Shown: positions 31,150-43,232 of the stretch, one piece after another | How the letters are laid out: each line of letters begins with the position of its first letter | Numbering within the stretch: the first letter of the stretch is position 1 | Origin: Limobrevibacterium gyesilva | GTDB lineage: Bacteria; Pseudomonadota; Alphaproteobacteria; Acetobacterales; Acetobacteraceae | Assembly: GCF_025989185.1 (NCBI RefSeq) | Contig: NZ_JAPDNT010000001.1 | Coordinates: 496,001-560,000, forward strand | Direction of reading: 5' to 3' | Length of the DNA: 64,000 nucleotides | The notes under the pieces: generated by a model | The model's database searches: none | The model's input: the letters and a program-made list of their open reading frames with translations, nothing else | Told to the model about the DNA's origin: nothing | Program-made: the position numbers and the translations under genes

Positions 31150-33483
31150 CTACAAGGTGACGCGCACGCCGGCGAAGATGCCCACCGGTGCGGCCGGGCT
31201 GTAGCTGCGCGGATTGGTGGCACCGGGCACCTGCACGATGGGAACCGAGGAGGTCGGCGAGAACGTGCCGTAGGTGTCGTATTTGGCGCTGGTGATGTTC
31301 TGCGCGGTAGCGAAGACCTGGATGTTGCGGGTCAGGCTGTAGCTGGTGTTGAGGTTGAGGACGACATACGCCGGCAGCTTCCGGGTGAGGTTGGCCTCGT
31401 CGCCGAACAGGAATTGCCCGCTGGCGCCGATGGCGGTCGCCCCTATGGTCCAGGCGTCGGTGACCCTGTAGTTGACGCCGAGCTTGACCTGGTAGGGCGG
31501 GATGCCCGGCAGTCGGTTGCCGGGGCGGACGAAGATGTTGCCGCTGGCATCGGCGGCCGGGTTGTTCTGGCTCGACTCGACGAACGGGCTCTGGAAGGTG
31601 GCGTCGACCCAGGCGAAATTGGCCCAGGCCTGCAGCCGCGGGGTGGTCAGCCGGGCGCCGACGTCGATGCCTTGCCGCACCGTCGTGCCGACATTGGTGA
31701 AGAAGGCGCGGCCCTGGATGGGGCTGTTGACGAACAGGATGTCGTCGCTCAGCGACGTGTGGAAATAGCCGAGATACCAGTTGAGGTTTGCATCCTCCAC
31801 CGGCGCGAGGCTGCCGCGCAGGCCGGCTTCGACGGTGTGCGCGACCACCTGCTTGAGGCTGGGGTCGCCGACGAAGAAATTCGCGAGGCTGCAGGGAGAG
31901 GCGGCGCTGGCGCAGGACAGCTCGGCCGGGGTCGGCGCGCGGTTCGCCTCGGCGTAGCTGGCGTAGAGCGTGAGCCAGGGCAGCGCCTTCCACGTGAGGC
32001 CCGCCGACGGGTTGAACCGGTTGTAGCTATGGTTGCCGGTCAGCGCGGTGCCGTTCTGGTCGCTGAGATCGACCTGCGCGGCGTTGAAGCGGCCGGCGAC
32101 GTTGAGCGCGAGCCTGGGCGTGATCGAGAACGTGTCGGTGAAGAAGGCGCCGTAATAGGCCGTGGTGACGTTGGTGCGCACCGGCGTGATCGGTCCGCCG
32201 GGCTGGTCGACCACGATGCCTGGGCCGATGAAGGCCCGGCTGTCCAGGTCGAGCCCGCCAATCTGCGTGTTGCCGTCGAACGTGGTGTGGGAACCATCGA
32301 AGCTCAGCCCGGCGACGAACTGGTTCGCCTGGCCGAACAGCTCGTTCCGGTTGGTGGCCTGGAGCGACGCGCCGTAACCGTTGGTGTTGGTCGTCTGGCT
32401 GTCCAGTTGCGAATAGGGGCCGCCGTTGAGGAAGGCGGGGATCGGGGTGCCGGCGCGGCTGGTGGCGACGGCGCCGGACGAATCGCACAGGTTGCCGCTG
32501 CCGTCGTTGCAGGGGGTGAAGTCCGTCACATTGCCGTTCATGACCCGTTGCAGGAAGGAATCGTAGTAGACGATGCCTTGCAGCAAGGTGGTGTCGCTCA
32601 CAGCGAGAGTCCCGGACAGGCTGACCAGGGCGTACGTGTTGTGGATGGCGTTCGGTGCAGTGAACTGGGCGGCGCGGTCGGCGTTCAGCAGTTCGACCGG
32701 GGCGGTTCCGGGGCCTTTGAGCGCGGTGTTCGCGCCCTCGACGTTGAGGTGGACCTCTGCGCGGTCGCTGCGCCAGCCGATGTCGCCATATACCTGATAA
32801 AGGTCCGAGGATTGCAGGTCGCGCCAGCCGCCCTGGTGCTGGACGCTGGCGGCGATGTAGGCCGCGTTGTGGCCGTTGCCTCTGCCGTATTGCAGGGTGG
32901 TGCCGAGTTGGCCGAACGAGCCGCCGAACATGCGGAATTCGGCGCCCTGGTACGTGAAGCCGTTCTTGAGCTGCACGGACAACGCGCCGCCCAGCGCGTT
33001 CAGGCCGAAGACCGGGTTCGAGCCGACGAGGTTCATGGTGTCGATGGCGACGTCCGGGATCAGGTCCCAGTTCACGGTGTCGCCGAACGCCTGGTTGAAG
33101 CGGACGCCGTTGACATAGACGGCGATGCCCTGCGGCGTGCCTTGCAGGGGGGAGGCCTCGAAGCCGTGATAGAGCAGGTTCGGCTGGTAGGGATTGCCGG
33201 CGGCGGCATTGAGGTTGACGCCGGGGATATTGTCCTCCAGCGATTTGACGGCCTGGGGAATGCCGGTGCGCACGATGTCGCGGCCGGTCAGGACATGGGT
33301 CTCGGCCGGCACCTGGTCGCGGGCGACGCCGGAGCCGAGCAGGGGCGTGGTGCCGACGACGTCGATCTGCGGCAGGTTGACCACCCCGGGCTCGGTGGCC
33401 GGCGGCGTGTCCTGCGCCAGGGCGGCCAGGGCCGGGAGCGTGACGCCGATGGCAAGCAGGGCGAGCCGGGTCGGTTGGTGCAT
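31150..33483 (-). CDS. TonB-dependent outer-membrane receptor
   Basis: A 777-residue receptor with a Sec signal (MHQPTRLALLAIGVTLPALAALAQ), a plug domain and a 22-strand-type barrel. The plug shows VLTGRDIVRTGIPQAVKSLEDNIPGVNLN and FNQAFGDTVNWDLIPDVAIDTMNLVGSNPVFGLNALGGALS. The barrel ends SYSPAAPVGIFAGVRVTL with the C-terminal aromatic/Leu pattern. A TonB-box-like PQIDVVGTTP follows the signal. The substrate is not evident; the clade often takes up organic compounds or siderophores. No Fur-like site or transport partner is adjacent. ATG 33483 starts the signal peptide. Confidence 0.9.
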   Translation of the reverse strand: MHQPTRLALLAIGVTLPALAALAQDTPPATEPGVVNLPQIDVVGTTPLLGSGVARDQVPAETHVLTGRDIVRTGIPQAVKSLEDNIPGVNLNAAAGNPYQPNLLYHGFEASPLQGTPQGIAVYVNGVRFNQAFGDTVNWDLIPDVAIDTMNLVGSNPVFGLNALGGALSVQLKNGFTYQGAEFRMFGGSFGQLGTTLQYGRGNGHNAAYIAASVQHQGGWRDLQSSDLYQVYGDIGWRSDRAEVHLNVEGANTALKGPGTAPVELLNADRAAQFTAPNAIHNTYALVSLSGTLAVSDTTLLQGIVYYDSFLQRVMNGNVTDFTPCNDGSGNLCDSSGAVATSRAGTPIPAFLNGGPYSQLDSQTTNTNGYGASLQATNRNELFGQANQFVAGLSFDGSHTTFDGNTQIGGLDLDSRAFIGPGIVVDQPGGPITPVRTNVTTAYYGAFFTDTFSITPRLALNVAGRFNAAQVDLSDQNGTALTGNHSYNRFNPSAGLTWKALPWLTLYASYAEANRAPTPAELSCASAASPCSLANFFVGDPSLKQVVAHTVEAGLRGSLAPVEDANLNWYLGYFHTSLSDDILFVNSPIQGRAFFTNVGTTVRQGIDVGARLTTPRLQAWANFAWVDATFQSPFVESSQNNPAADASGNIFVRPGNRLPGIPPYQVKLGVNYRVTDAWTIGATAIGASGQFLFGDEANLTRKLPAYVVLNLNTSYSLTRNIQVFATAQNITSAKYDTYGTFSPTSSVPIVQVPGATNPRSYSPAAPVGIFAGVRVTL

Positions 33484-33656
33484 CGCGCCGAAGTCCCGTC
33501 TGGTGCGGCAGCGGCGCGTGGCTTCGCCGGAGCGGCTGCTCTCCGGGCGGCGAAGCCGGCCCGGCGGCAGGAACGATACACCGGGCCACCAGGGCGGTTT
33601 TTGACAACTCCGCAACCGGATTGAAGGGGATTCGGGCCGCGGGAGAAGGCGAGGGT

Positions 33657-35108
33657 CTACTTCGGCACCAGCAATGACAGCCGGATGTTCGGACCGAATT
33701 CCTGGGTGAAATCGGTGCGCATGCGCTCACGCAAGGCACGGTTGTCGGTGGCGGGGCCGCGGGTTAGCAGCCACAGCCTGGTGTTCGTGGGCAGGGCGCC
33801 GGGGTCGATCAGCCGGCCGGGGAAATGGCGGAACCAGCGTTCGCCGCCGGTGTCGCCGAGCAGCGTGACGCCGGCGCGGCGCCAGCCGTAGTAGTCGAGC
33901 AGGACGGTGGCGGCGGCGGGATCCAGATAGAGCGTGTCGCCGGGGCGGAGATTGGCTTGCAGCACGGCGGCGGTGGCGCGCCAGTCCTCACGCAAGGGGG
34001 CGTGGAAGACCTGGGTGGTGGCGACGAGCTGGGCGAGGACCAGGGGCAACGCGACCACGGGGGCGAGGCGGCGGAACCAGGTGCAGCCGAGGGCGACAAG
34101 CACCATGAACAGCGGCAGCAGCCAGAACAGAGTCTTTCCGTTCGTGATCGGCCGCCATTGGCTGACCAGCCAGGTCAATGCCGGGACGCCGGCGAGGACC
34201 AGGATGGCGAGAGCGGGGACGACGCGGTTCTTGCGGTGATGCAGCACGCCGAGAGCGGCGAGAAGAAGAAAGGCGGCGTCGATGGCGGGCTGGCCCCGGT
34301 GGAGGTAGCGCTGGCCGTAGGTGTTCATCGCCTCGTAGCGCATCGCCAGCAGCGTCGGCGTGGGAATCCAGAAGCCCGCGAGGTCGTTGACGGACTGGTT
34401 GACGACGATCGGCAGCCAGGGGGCGTAGAGGGCGACGATCGCGAGGTTGGCGGCGATCCAGGCGCGGGCGAAGCCGCGGTCGCGGCGCAACGTCGTGGCC
34501 CAGATCGCAGCCGCGACCAGGTTGAGCACGAATAACAGCAGGACGGCGGTGTTGTGGGCGTAGAGCGCCACCAGCGAGGCGAGGATGTAGCCGGCCCAGG
34601 CGATGCGCGTGGCCGGGACGGCGCGGCGGCGCGGATCGGCCCGGGCCTGCAGGATGTGGACGAGGCAGGCGGTGGCGGTCAGGGCCGCCAGGGCAAGCAG
34701 GGTGTAGGCGCGGGCGAGCTGGCTCAGCAGCACATGCTCGGCCGAAGTGGCGACCAGCGCGGCGGCGATGAGGCCGGCAACGTGGCCGCCGAGCTGGCGG
34801 GCCACGGCGTAGGCGGCGGGGATGCAGAGCACGCCGAACAGGACCGCGGGCAGGCGCAGGGCCTCAAGTGGGGCGCCGGTGGCGCGGACGAGATGGGCGA
34901 TGGCGTAGAACAGCGGCGGGTTGGGTTCCAGCCGGGCGGGCGGCCCCCACAGGTCGGCCCAGGGAAGGCCGGCGAAATAGGCGGTGGCGCCTTCGTCGAA
35001 ATGCAGCGGGCGGGTCATCGCGTCATGCAGGCGCAGGACGATGCCGGTGGCCAGGATGACGGCGAAGACGATCCAGTCGATCCTGTGACGCAACAGCCTG
35101 TCCTTCAC
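33657..35108 (-). CDS. GT39/ArnT-like membrane glycosyltransferase
   Basis: A 483-residue polytopic protein of the GT-C type. The first periplasmic loop carries RPLHFDEGATAYFAGLPWADLW, with the Asp-Glu pair expected at the catalytic site of PMT/ArnT-like enzymes, followed by about ten hydrophobic segments. A soluble C-terminal domain of about 120 residues includes LREDWRATAAVLQANLRPGDTLYLD. Family members transfer sugars from polyprenyl-phosphate donors to lipids or proteins. GTG 35108 is the likely start because the first membrane helix follows; the ORF upstream overlaps the divergent gene's promoter region. Confidence 0.8.
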   Translation of the reverse strand: MKDRLLRHRIDWIVFAVILATGIVLRLHDAMTRPLHFDEGATAYFAGLPWADLWGPPARLEPNPPLFYAIAHLVRATGAPLEALRLPAVLFGVLCIPAAYAVARQLGGHVAGLIAAALVATSAEHVLLSQLARAYTLLALAALTATACLVHILQARADPRRRAVPATRIAWAGYILASLVALYAHNTAVLLLFVLNLVAAAIWATTLRRDRGFARAWIAANLAIVALYAPWLPIVVNQSVNDLAGFWIPTPTLLAMRYEAMNTYGQRYLHRGQPAIDAAFLLLAALGVLHHRKNRVVPALAILVLAGVPALTWLVSQWRPITNGKTLFWLLPLFMVLVALGCTWFRRLAPVVALPLVLAQLVATTQVFHAPLREDWRATAAVLQANLRPGDTLYLDPAAATVLLDYYGWRRAGVTLLGDTGGERWFRHFPGRLIDPGALPTNTRLWLLTRGPATDNRALRERMRTDFTQEFGPNIRLSLLVPK

Positions 35109-35184
35109 GGCGCGAGCCCGATATGTCCCGATATCCCCCGATGCGATAGCGTCGGGCCGGTTGGGGGAAGGATAGGCGAAAACG

Positions 35185-36738
35185 ATGCTTGGGGAACGGC
35201 ATGCCGGCGGGCGCAGGGCGCTGGCCGAGACGGTGGCGTTCGGCGTGGTGTTGGCCGTGGCGCTGGCGGTGGCCGGGGCGCGGGCGATGGAGAACATGAA
35301 CCCCGATGGCGTCGCGTATATCCGCATCGCGCACTATTGGCGGGCAGGCGATTTCACGCGCGCGGTGAATGCGTATTGGGGGCCGATGTTCCCCTGGCTG
35401 ATCGTGCTGTTCGAGGGGACGGCGCTGCCGACCCTCGGGGCGCGGGTCGCCATGGGGGTGTCCGGCTGGTTCTTCGGCATGGCGGCGATGCTGTGGCTGC
35501 GCGCGGCGCTGGCGCGGCGGATGGAGCGTGCGGTGGCCGGCGCGGTGGTGCTGCTGGTGGCGGTGAACTGGTCGACGGCGACGATCACGCCGGACCTGCT
35601 GATGGCCGGGTGGATGCTGCTGGCGGCCTGGATCGCGGCGCGGGCGGACTGGATGACGGCGCGGCGGTGGCAGGTGGCGATGGGGCTCTGCCTGGGGGCG
35701 GCGTTCCTGACCAAGGCGATCGCGTTGCCGGCGGCCGCGGTGTTCCTGGCGTTGGTGTTCGTGCTGGAGGCGTGGCGGCGGGAGCGGCCGGCGCGGGCGT
35801 TGGCCGGGGCGTTCGGCTGGGTGGTGGCGGGGCTTGCGGTGGTGGTGGTGCCGCAGGTGGTGGCGGTGTCGGTGCATTACGGCGTGCCGATGCTGTCCAG
35901 CGCGGGACGGATCAACCATGCGCTGGTGGGGCCGGGATCGGATTTCGAGCATCCGTTCATGAACAGCTTCTACCGGGTGGCAGCGGGTCGGGTGACGACG
36001 TGGGAGGACCCGACGGTGGATGCCTATGCGGACTGGTCGCCGTTCGCGTCGGCGCAGCTGTTCCTGTTCCAGGTGCGGATCGTGCTGCGCAATGCGTTGT
36101 TCGTGCTGACGGCGTTGCGCGGGTTCGATGCGCTGTGCCTGGGCGTGGTCGGGGCGATCGTGGCGGCACTGGCCGGGCGGACTACGCGGCGGGCGGAGAG
36201 GGTGGCGGTGGCGATGATCGTGGCGACCGCCCTGCCCTATCTGCCGGTATATGCGGGGGATCTGCGCTACTACCTCGCGGCGGTGCCGCTGCTGACCGGG
36301 CTGGCGTTCGCGACCGGCGGCGCAGTCGCGGCGGGCGCGGGGTGCGGTCGGCCAGTGGGCGTGGTGCTGGTGGCGCTGTCGTTCGGGATCGGCGTGCTGC
36401 CGGGGGCCGTGCACGCGTTCCTGGGGCGCAGCAACGCGGGGTATGTGCAGGCGGAGGCGCTGGACGCCGCGTTCCGGCGGCTGGAGCTGCCGGCGGGCGG
36501 GTGGGCGGCGCTGGGGGTGCGGAATACGGCGGCGCTGTATGCGGCGTTCCTGCAGGGGACGGCGTTCCACGGGCAGAAGGCACGGCTGGGCGATCCCGCG
36601 GCGTTGCTGGGCTCCGACGCCCGCTACGTGGTGGCCACGCAGGCGGCCGAGGAGGACATCGCAGTGCTGCGGCGCTTCGGCGTGGAGGTGGGCGCAATAG
36701 TGCCGGGGGTGCGGTTGTTCCGGGTGGGGCCGGAATAA
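35185..36738 (+). CDS. GT-C-like polytopic membrane protein (putative glycosyltransferase)
   Basis: A 517-residue protein with about eleven hydrophobic segments and a soluble tail. Its first loop reads MNPDGVAYIRIAHYWRAGDFTRAVNAYWGPMFPWLIV, an Asp-containing arrangement like that of dolichol-phosphate-mannose-type GT-C enzymes, where a loop Asp is catalytic. The C-terminal about 130 residues (VQAEALDAAFRRLELPAGG onward) are soluble. It is divergent from a second GT39-like gene with a 76-bp shared promoter region, suggesting joint regulation or a shared envelope-glycan role. Family placement is less secure than for its neighbour. Confidence 0.7.
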   Translation: MLGERHAGGRRALAETVAFGVVLAVALAVAGARAMENMNPDGVAYIRIAHYWRAGDFTRAVNAYWGPMFPWLIVLFEGTALPTLGARVAMGVSGWFFGMAAMLWLRAALARRMERAVAGAVVLLVAVNWSTATITPDLLMAGWMLLAAWIAARADWMTARRWQVAMGLCLGAAFLTKAIALPAAAVFLALVFVLEAWRRERPARALAGAFGWVVAGLAVVVVPQVVAVSVHYGVPMLSSAGRINHALVGPGSDFEHPFMNSFYRVAAGRVTTWEDPTVDAYADWSPFASAQLFLFQVRIVLRNALFVLTALRGFDALCLGVVGAIVAALAGRTTRRAERVAVAMIVATALPYLPVYAGDLRYYLAAVPLLTGLAFATGGAVAAGAGCGRPVGVVLVALSFGIGVLPGAVHAFLGRSNAGYVQAEALDAAFRRLELPAGGWAALGVRNTAALYAAFLQGTAFHGQKARLGDPAALLGSDARYVVATQAAEEDIAVLRRFGVEVGAIVPGVRLFRVGPE

Positions 36739-36998
36739 GGGCCGTGTTCGGGCCCGATTGCGCCCGGGCCAGGCTGGGCACGGGCCATCAACTCTTGGCA
36801 AGAACGATCGCCCGATCGCCGATTTTCGTCGTGATCCCCGGTGGGAGCCGATAGCGTCGCGCTGCCGAAACGCGCGCCGCGGCGGCCGTGGACATGAGGT
36901 GGTTGGGGGCGTTCACCGGCTTCTTCTCGAACTTGCCTTGATCCCGTTCCGGGCCGTTCCGGCGGGATGCGCTCGGCGAAGTCACGAAGGGGATGGGA

Positions 36999-37304
36999 AT
37001 GAGCGGATCGGTCATCGGCTGGATCATCGAACTGGTGGCAGGCGCGGTTGGCGGCAATGTCGCCGGCAACATGATGAAACAATACGATCTCGGGACGGTC
37101 GGCAACAGCATCGCCGGGATCGTCGGCGGCGGGATCGGCGGCCAGGTATTGCAGATGCTGGTGGGTGGCGCCGCCGGGGGCGGCGGCCTCGACATCGGGT
37201 CGATCGTCCAACAGGTCGTTGGCGGCGGGATCGGCGGCGGCATCCTGTTGGTGATCGTGGGCGCCATCAGGAAGATGATGGGCGGGCAGGGCCCCGGCGG
37301 CTGA
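36999..37304 (+). CDS. Small glycine-zipper membrane protein
   Basis: A 101-residue protein rich in Gly-x-x-x-Gly patterns (VAGAVGGNVAGNMM, SIAGIVGGGIGGQVLQMLVGG, VVGGGIGGGILLVIVGAIRK). These should pack as tight membrane helices. ATG 36999 is preferred to ATG 36993 because it sits at better spacing from AAGGGGA. The role is unknown; such proteins are common in alphaproteobacteria. Its stop codon directly abuts that of the convergent transporter. The 260 bp before it hold no convincing gene. Confidence 0.68.
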   Translation: MSGSVIGWIIELVAGAVGGNVAGNMMKQYDLGTVGNSIAGIVGGGIGGQVLQMLVGGAAGGGGLDIGSIVQQVVGGGIGGGILLVIVGAIRKMMGGQGPGG

Positions 37305-38171
37305 TCAGCTGCGGACGGCGCGGCGTTCCATCACCACGAGGAAGATCCCGGCGGCCAGGATCGTGGCCGCGCCGGCGAAGACCGGTAGCGATGGAATGTC
37401 GCCCCAGATCACGTAGCCGAGCACGAACGCCCACAGCAGCGACGAGTACTCGACTGTGCCCATCACCGAGGCGGGCGCGAAGCGGGCGCCTTCGAACAAG
37501 GAGAACTGGCCGAGGCCGCCGAGGACGCCGACGGCGAGCAGGAGGACGAGTTCGCCGGTCGTTGGGGGGACCCAGCTGAACGCCGTCAGCGTGCCGGTGA
37601 CGACCAGGAAGCAGAGGTTCTGGTAGAACATCTGCAGCAGCGAGCTTTCGCGGCGGGCGATCTGGCGCATCAGGATGATGGCGTAGCCCCAGAAGGCGGC
37701 GGCGATCAGCACCAGGGCGGTGGCGAGCGAGGCGCGCACGCCGAACGGGTCGCTGGCGATCAGCACACCGAGAAAGCCAAGGATCACCGAGATCCAGCGT
37801 GCGGCCGTGACACGCTCGCCGAGCAGGGGGATGGCGAGCAGCGTGGTCATGATGGGGGCGCTGAAATACAGCGTCAGCAGCTGCGCCAGCGGCATGCTGC
37901 GCGCCGCGGTGTAGTAGCACAGCCAGGCGGCCAGGGTGATGACGCCGCGGAACAGCAGCGGGCCCTTCAGCTGCGTCTCCAGCGCCCGGCTGAGCAGGGC
38001 GGTGCGGCCGACGGCGACGGCGCCGATCACGATGGTGACGCTGCGGAAGAACAGCACCTGCCAGACCGGCAGGGTGGCGACCAGCCATTTGTTCGAGGCG
38101 TCGTGGAGTGCGAACAGGCTATACGCGAATACGCCCAGCCCGATGCCCAGCATGGTGCGGTCGCTGCCCAT
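37305..38171 (-). CDS. EamA-family (DMT superfamily) metabolite exporter
   Basis: A 288-residue transporter with ten predicted membrane helices in two EamA repeats. Repeat one includes AYSLFALHDASNKWLVATLPVWQVLFFRS and PLAQLLTLYFSAPIMTTLLAIPLLGERV, and repeat two includes FEGARFAPASVMGTVEYSSLLWAFVLGYVIWGD. Members export amino acids, nucleotides or other small metabolites; the substrate is unknown. ATG 38171 is 5 bp after the ccmB stop codon, so it is likely co-transcribed with ccmAB. Confidence 0.88.
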   Translation of the reverse strand: MGSDRTMLGIGLGVFAYSLFALHDASNKWLVATLPVWQVLFFRSVTIVIGAVAVGRTALLSRALETQLKGPLLFRGVITLAAWLCYYTAARSMPLAQLLTLYFSAPIMTTLLAIPLLGERVTAARWISVILGFLGVLIASDPFGVRASLATALVLIAAAFWGYAIILMRQIARRESSLLQMFYQNLCFLVVTGTLTAFSWVPPTTGELVLLLAVGVLGGLGQFSLFEGARFAPASVMGTVEYSSLLWAFVLGYVIWGDIPSLPVFAGAATILAAGIFLVVMERRAVRS

Positions 38172-38176
38172 GGCCC

Positions 38177-38842
38177 CTACTCCGCGGCGTGGCGCAAGGC
38201 GGCGCCGGCGGCCAGCGGGCAGAGCGGCAGGGCGGCGGCCAGCAGGGCGGCGAGCAGCAGCAGATGCGGGCGCGGGCTCAGGCCGCCAGTGGCGGCATCG
38301 GCGGCGCCGACGCCGAAGATCAGCACCGGGGCAGCCAGCGGCAGGACCAGCAGCGGCAGCAGCACGCCGCCGCGGCGGGCGCCGAGCACGATGGCGGCAC
38401 CGGCGCTGCCGAGCAGCGACAGGATGGCCGTGCCGGGCAGCAGGCCAGCGAGCAGGGCGGGGATACCGTCCTCGGGCATGCGCAGCATGATCGCGAGCGG
38501 GGCAGCGGCCAGCAACAGCGGCAGGCCGGTGGTGAGCCAGTGGCCGGCCGCCTTGGCCAAGGCGACGGCGGCGGGCGGGAGGCCGCAGAGAAGAAGCTGG
38601 TCGAGCGAGCCGTCCTCCAGCTCGGCGCCGAACAGGCGGTCGAGCGGCAGCAGGGCGGCGAGCAAAGCGCAGACCCAGATGATGCCGGGGGCCAGGCGGC
38701 CGAGGGTTTCCGGCGCCGGGCCGATGGCCAGCGGGAACAGGGCGGCGGCGAGCAGGAAGAACAGCAGCGCGGCGAGCGTATCGCTGCCGTGGCGGATGGA
38801 CAGGCGCAGCTCGCGGGACAGCAGCGACAGGAAACGGGTCAT
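38177..38842 (-). CDS. ccmB: Heme exporter membrane subunit CcmB
   Basis: A 221-residue membrane protein, the permease-like subunit of the CcmAB complex needed for releasing holo-CcmE during c-type cytochrome maturation. About six hydrophobic helices are evident. The family signature [33 protein letters not shown] occupies about 68-101, and the N-terminal [20 protein letters not shown] is typical. It overlaps ccmA by 4 bp (translational coupling). ccmC and later genes are not adjacent, so the ccm cluster is split. Confidence 0.94.
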   Translation of the reverse strand: MTRFLSLLSRELRLSIRHGSDTLAALLFFLLAAALFPLAIGPAPETLGRLAPGIIWVCALLAALLPLDRLFGAELEDGSLDQLLLCGLPPAAVALAKAAGHWLTTGLPLLLAAAPLAIMLRMPEDGIPALLAGLLPGTAILSLLGSAGAAIVLGARRGGVLLPLLVLPLAAPVLIFGVGAADAATGGLSPRPHLLLLAALLAAALPLCPLAAGAALRHAAE

Positions 38843-39426
38843 GCCAGCGCCAGCTCCGCGGCATCCGGCAGCGGCAAGGGGAGGTGGGTGGCGGCGACCA
38901 CCACGCCGGCGCGGGCGCGGTGGGCGGCCAGCAATGCGCCGAAGCGGCTTACGGAGGCGGTGTCGAGGCCCAGGGTCGGCTCGTCCAGCAGCCAGAGCGG
39001 GGCTTGGGTGAGCGCCAGGCGGGCCAAAGCGAGCCGGCGCTTCTGCCCGGCAGACAGCATGCGTGCCGGCAGGTCGGCAAGGCGGGCGAGGTCCACTGCC
39101 TCCAATGCGGCCGCCACGGCGGGCGGCGCGCCCCAGAAGCGCAGGTTCTCGGCGGCGGTCAGGCCGGGCTTCACCGCGTCCTGGTGGCCGAGATAGGCGA
39201 CGCGGCCGGCATGGGCGACGAGGTCGGCCAGCGCGTCCTCGCCCTGCCAGCGCATATGACCGGCCTCGGCGCGGACCAAGCCGGCGAGGACGCGCAGCAG
39301 GGTCGACTTGCCGGAACCGTTCGGGCCGACCAGCAACAGCGCGCCGCCCGCCGCCACGGTGAAGCCTATGCCGGAGAGCACCAGACGCTCGCCCCGAAAT
39401 GCCGCCAGCCCATCCGCCTCGAGCAC
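38839..39426 (-). CDS. ccmA: Heme exporter ATP-binding subunit CcmA
   Basis: A 195-residue ABC ATPase of the cytochrome c maturation system. Walker [10 protein letters not shown], the Q-loop region [22 protein letters not shown], signature [15 protein letters not shown] and Walker [12 protein letters not shown] are all present. It starts at GTG 39426 ([19 protein letters not shown]), because CcmA proteins begin at this strand and GGGGG lies just upstream. The open frame further up has no homology and runs into the divergent aconitase gene. The small cytochrome c at 14949 would be one client of the pathway. Confidence 0.94.
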   Translation of the reverse strand: MLEADGLAAFRGERLVLSGIGFTVAAGGALLLVGPNGSGKSTLLRVLAGLVRAEAGHMRWQGEDALADLVAHAGRVAYLGHQDAVKPGLTAAENLRFWGAPPAVAAALEAVDLARLADLPARMLSAGQKRRLALARLALTQAPLWLLDEPTLGLDTASVSRFGALLAAHRARAGVVVAATHLPLPLPDAAELALA

Positions 39427-39613
39427 CAGACCCCCATCGCCCGCGGCTTCACCCTGGGCATAATACCGTGCCGCACCAGTTACCTGCGGCTGCCGTGTGG
39501 ACGGACTCGCCCTGGTGTGGTTTAAGCCCGACCGCCGGTAACAAACACCGCCCGCCCGCCGCGGGGAATCCCCCCGTTGCGACGCGCGTGGCGCAACGCA
39601 GAGGCACCTTCTC

Positions 39614-42307
<2,694 letters not shown>

Positions 42308-42334
42308 CGCTTCGGCGCAGGGTGGCGTTGCAAG

Positions 42335-42365
42335 GGCCGGGGGGCGTCTGCCTCCCGGCCTTTTT
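42335..42365 (+). terminator. Intrinsic terminator of aconitase
   Basis: GGCCGGG (42335-42341) pairs with CCCGGCC (42354-42360) and is followed by TTTTT, 28 bp after the acnA stop codon. Confidence 0.85.
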
Positions 42366-42464
42366 CGTCTCGGGGAATGGGGCGCTGAAGGATCGTGGCC
42401 AAGCCTTGCCTTAACACCAACCATGCCATCGTTGCCGCGCTCTCACGTTCCGGAGGTTCGGCAA

Positions 42465-43031
42465 ATGTGCCCGATTCCGCGACAATCGCAGGCCGCATTG
42501 CAGGCACTATGCCTGGTCATTGCTGCTGTCCTCGCACTCTGCTCCGCGCCGGCCGTTGCCCGCACACTCGCTGAAGGCCAGGACGCGGACGGATGGCGGG
42601 ACCAATGGGTGGCGTGGCAATACAAGGACGCGATCGATGACGCGTTTGTTCAGTTCGCCGGGGTAGACACCGATACGATCGCGATGGGCGTGCGCTGCAA
42701 GACGCGTGAAATGACGCAGCGGATCGTGCCACGCGACCCTTCCACAAGGGCCCTGCTCAGCCACGCGGCCAGAGAGAAAGCGTCGACCATCATCACCTGG
42801 CGGGTCGATCAGCAGGCACCGGTGACTGAAGCGTGGGTGTTGGATGGGTCAAGGCTTGACCGCGATCCCATGGTGATCGCCGCGCCGGCGTCGTCGCACA
42901 TCGCCGAAGCGATGGCGCGAGCGCAGGAGCGTATCGCGGTGCGGTTGGCCGGGCACACCTTCATCATCCCCGCGAAAGGAGCAAATGCGGCCCTTGCACG
43001 CGTGACGACCGCGTGCGGGCGCAAGGGCTGA
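42465..43031 (+). CDS. Secreted protein of unknown function
   Basis: A 188-residue protein starting at ATG 42465 behind CCGGAGGTTCGGCAA. A Sec signal (LQALCLVIAAVLALCSAPAVA) is followed by a mature domain that begins RTLAEGQDADGWRDQWVAWQ. It carries a beta-like stretch IITWRVDQQAPVTEAWVLDG and ends IAVRLAGHTFIIPAKGANAAL with a terminal cysteine (TTACGRKG). Cysteines in CKTREM and TACG could form a disulfide. The arrangement vaguely resembles small secreted domains that normally follow a WRVD segment, but I cannot assign a family. Confidence 0.72.
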   Translation: MCPIPRQSQAALQALCLVIAAVLALCSAPAVARTLAEGQDADGWRDQWVAWQYKDAIDDAFVQFAGVDTDTIAMGVRCKTREMTQRIVPRDPSTRALLSHAAREKASTIITWRVDQQAPVTEAWVLDGSRLDRDPMVIAAPASSHIAEAMARAQERIAVRLAGHTFIIPAKGANAALARVTTACGRKG

Positions 43032-43232
43032 CGATCGGCCGGTCGCTTCAATCGTCTCCGCACCAGCCTGGGTGGCGAAGGAGTGTCGTGGTGAAGATCA
43101 GGCGGATGGGGCCGTTGCGACCACGCCTGTTGCCGCCTGTCTGACCAAATTCCGTTCGCAACTGCCTGCCGTTCCAACAAGTGCCGGAGGCGCGTATGGT
43201 GCTCCGATCATCTGTTGACCTGGGAGGCGATC

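Noticed and set aside
36788-36895. 35-codon minus-strand ORF ending GITTKIGDRAIVLAKS
   Set aside because: It reads protein-like but has no ribosome site, no recognisable family and no conserved context.
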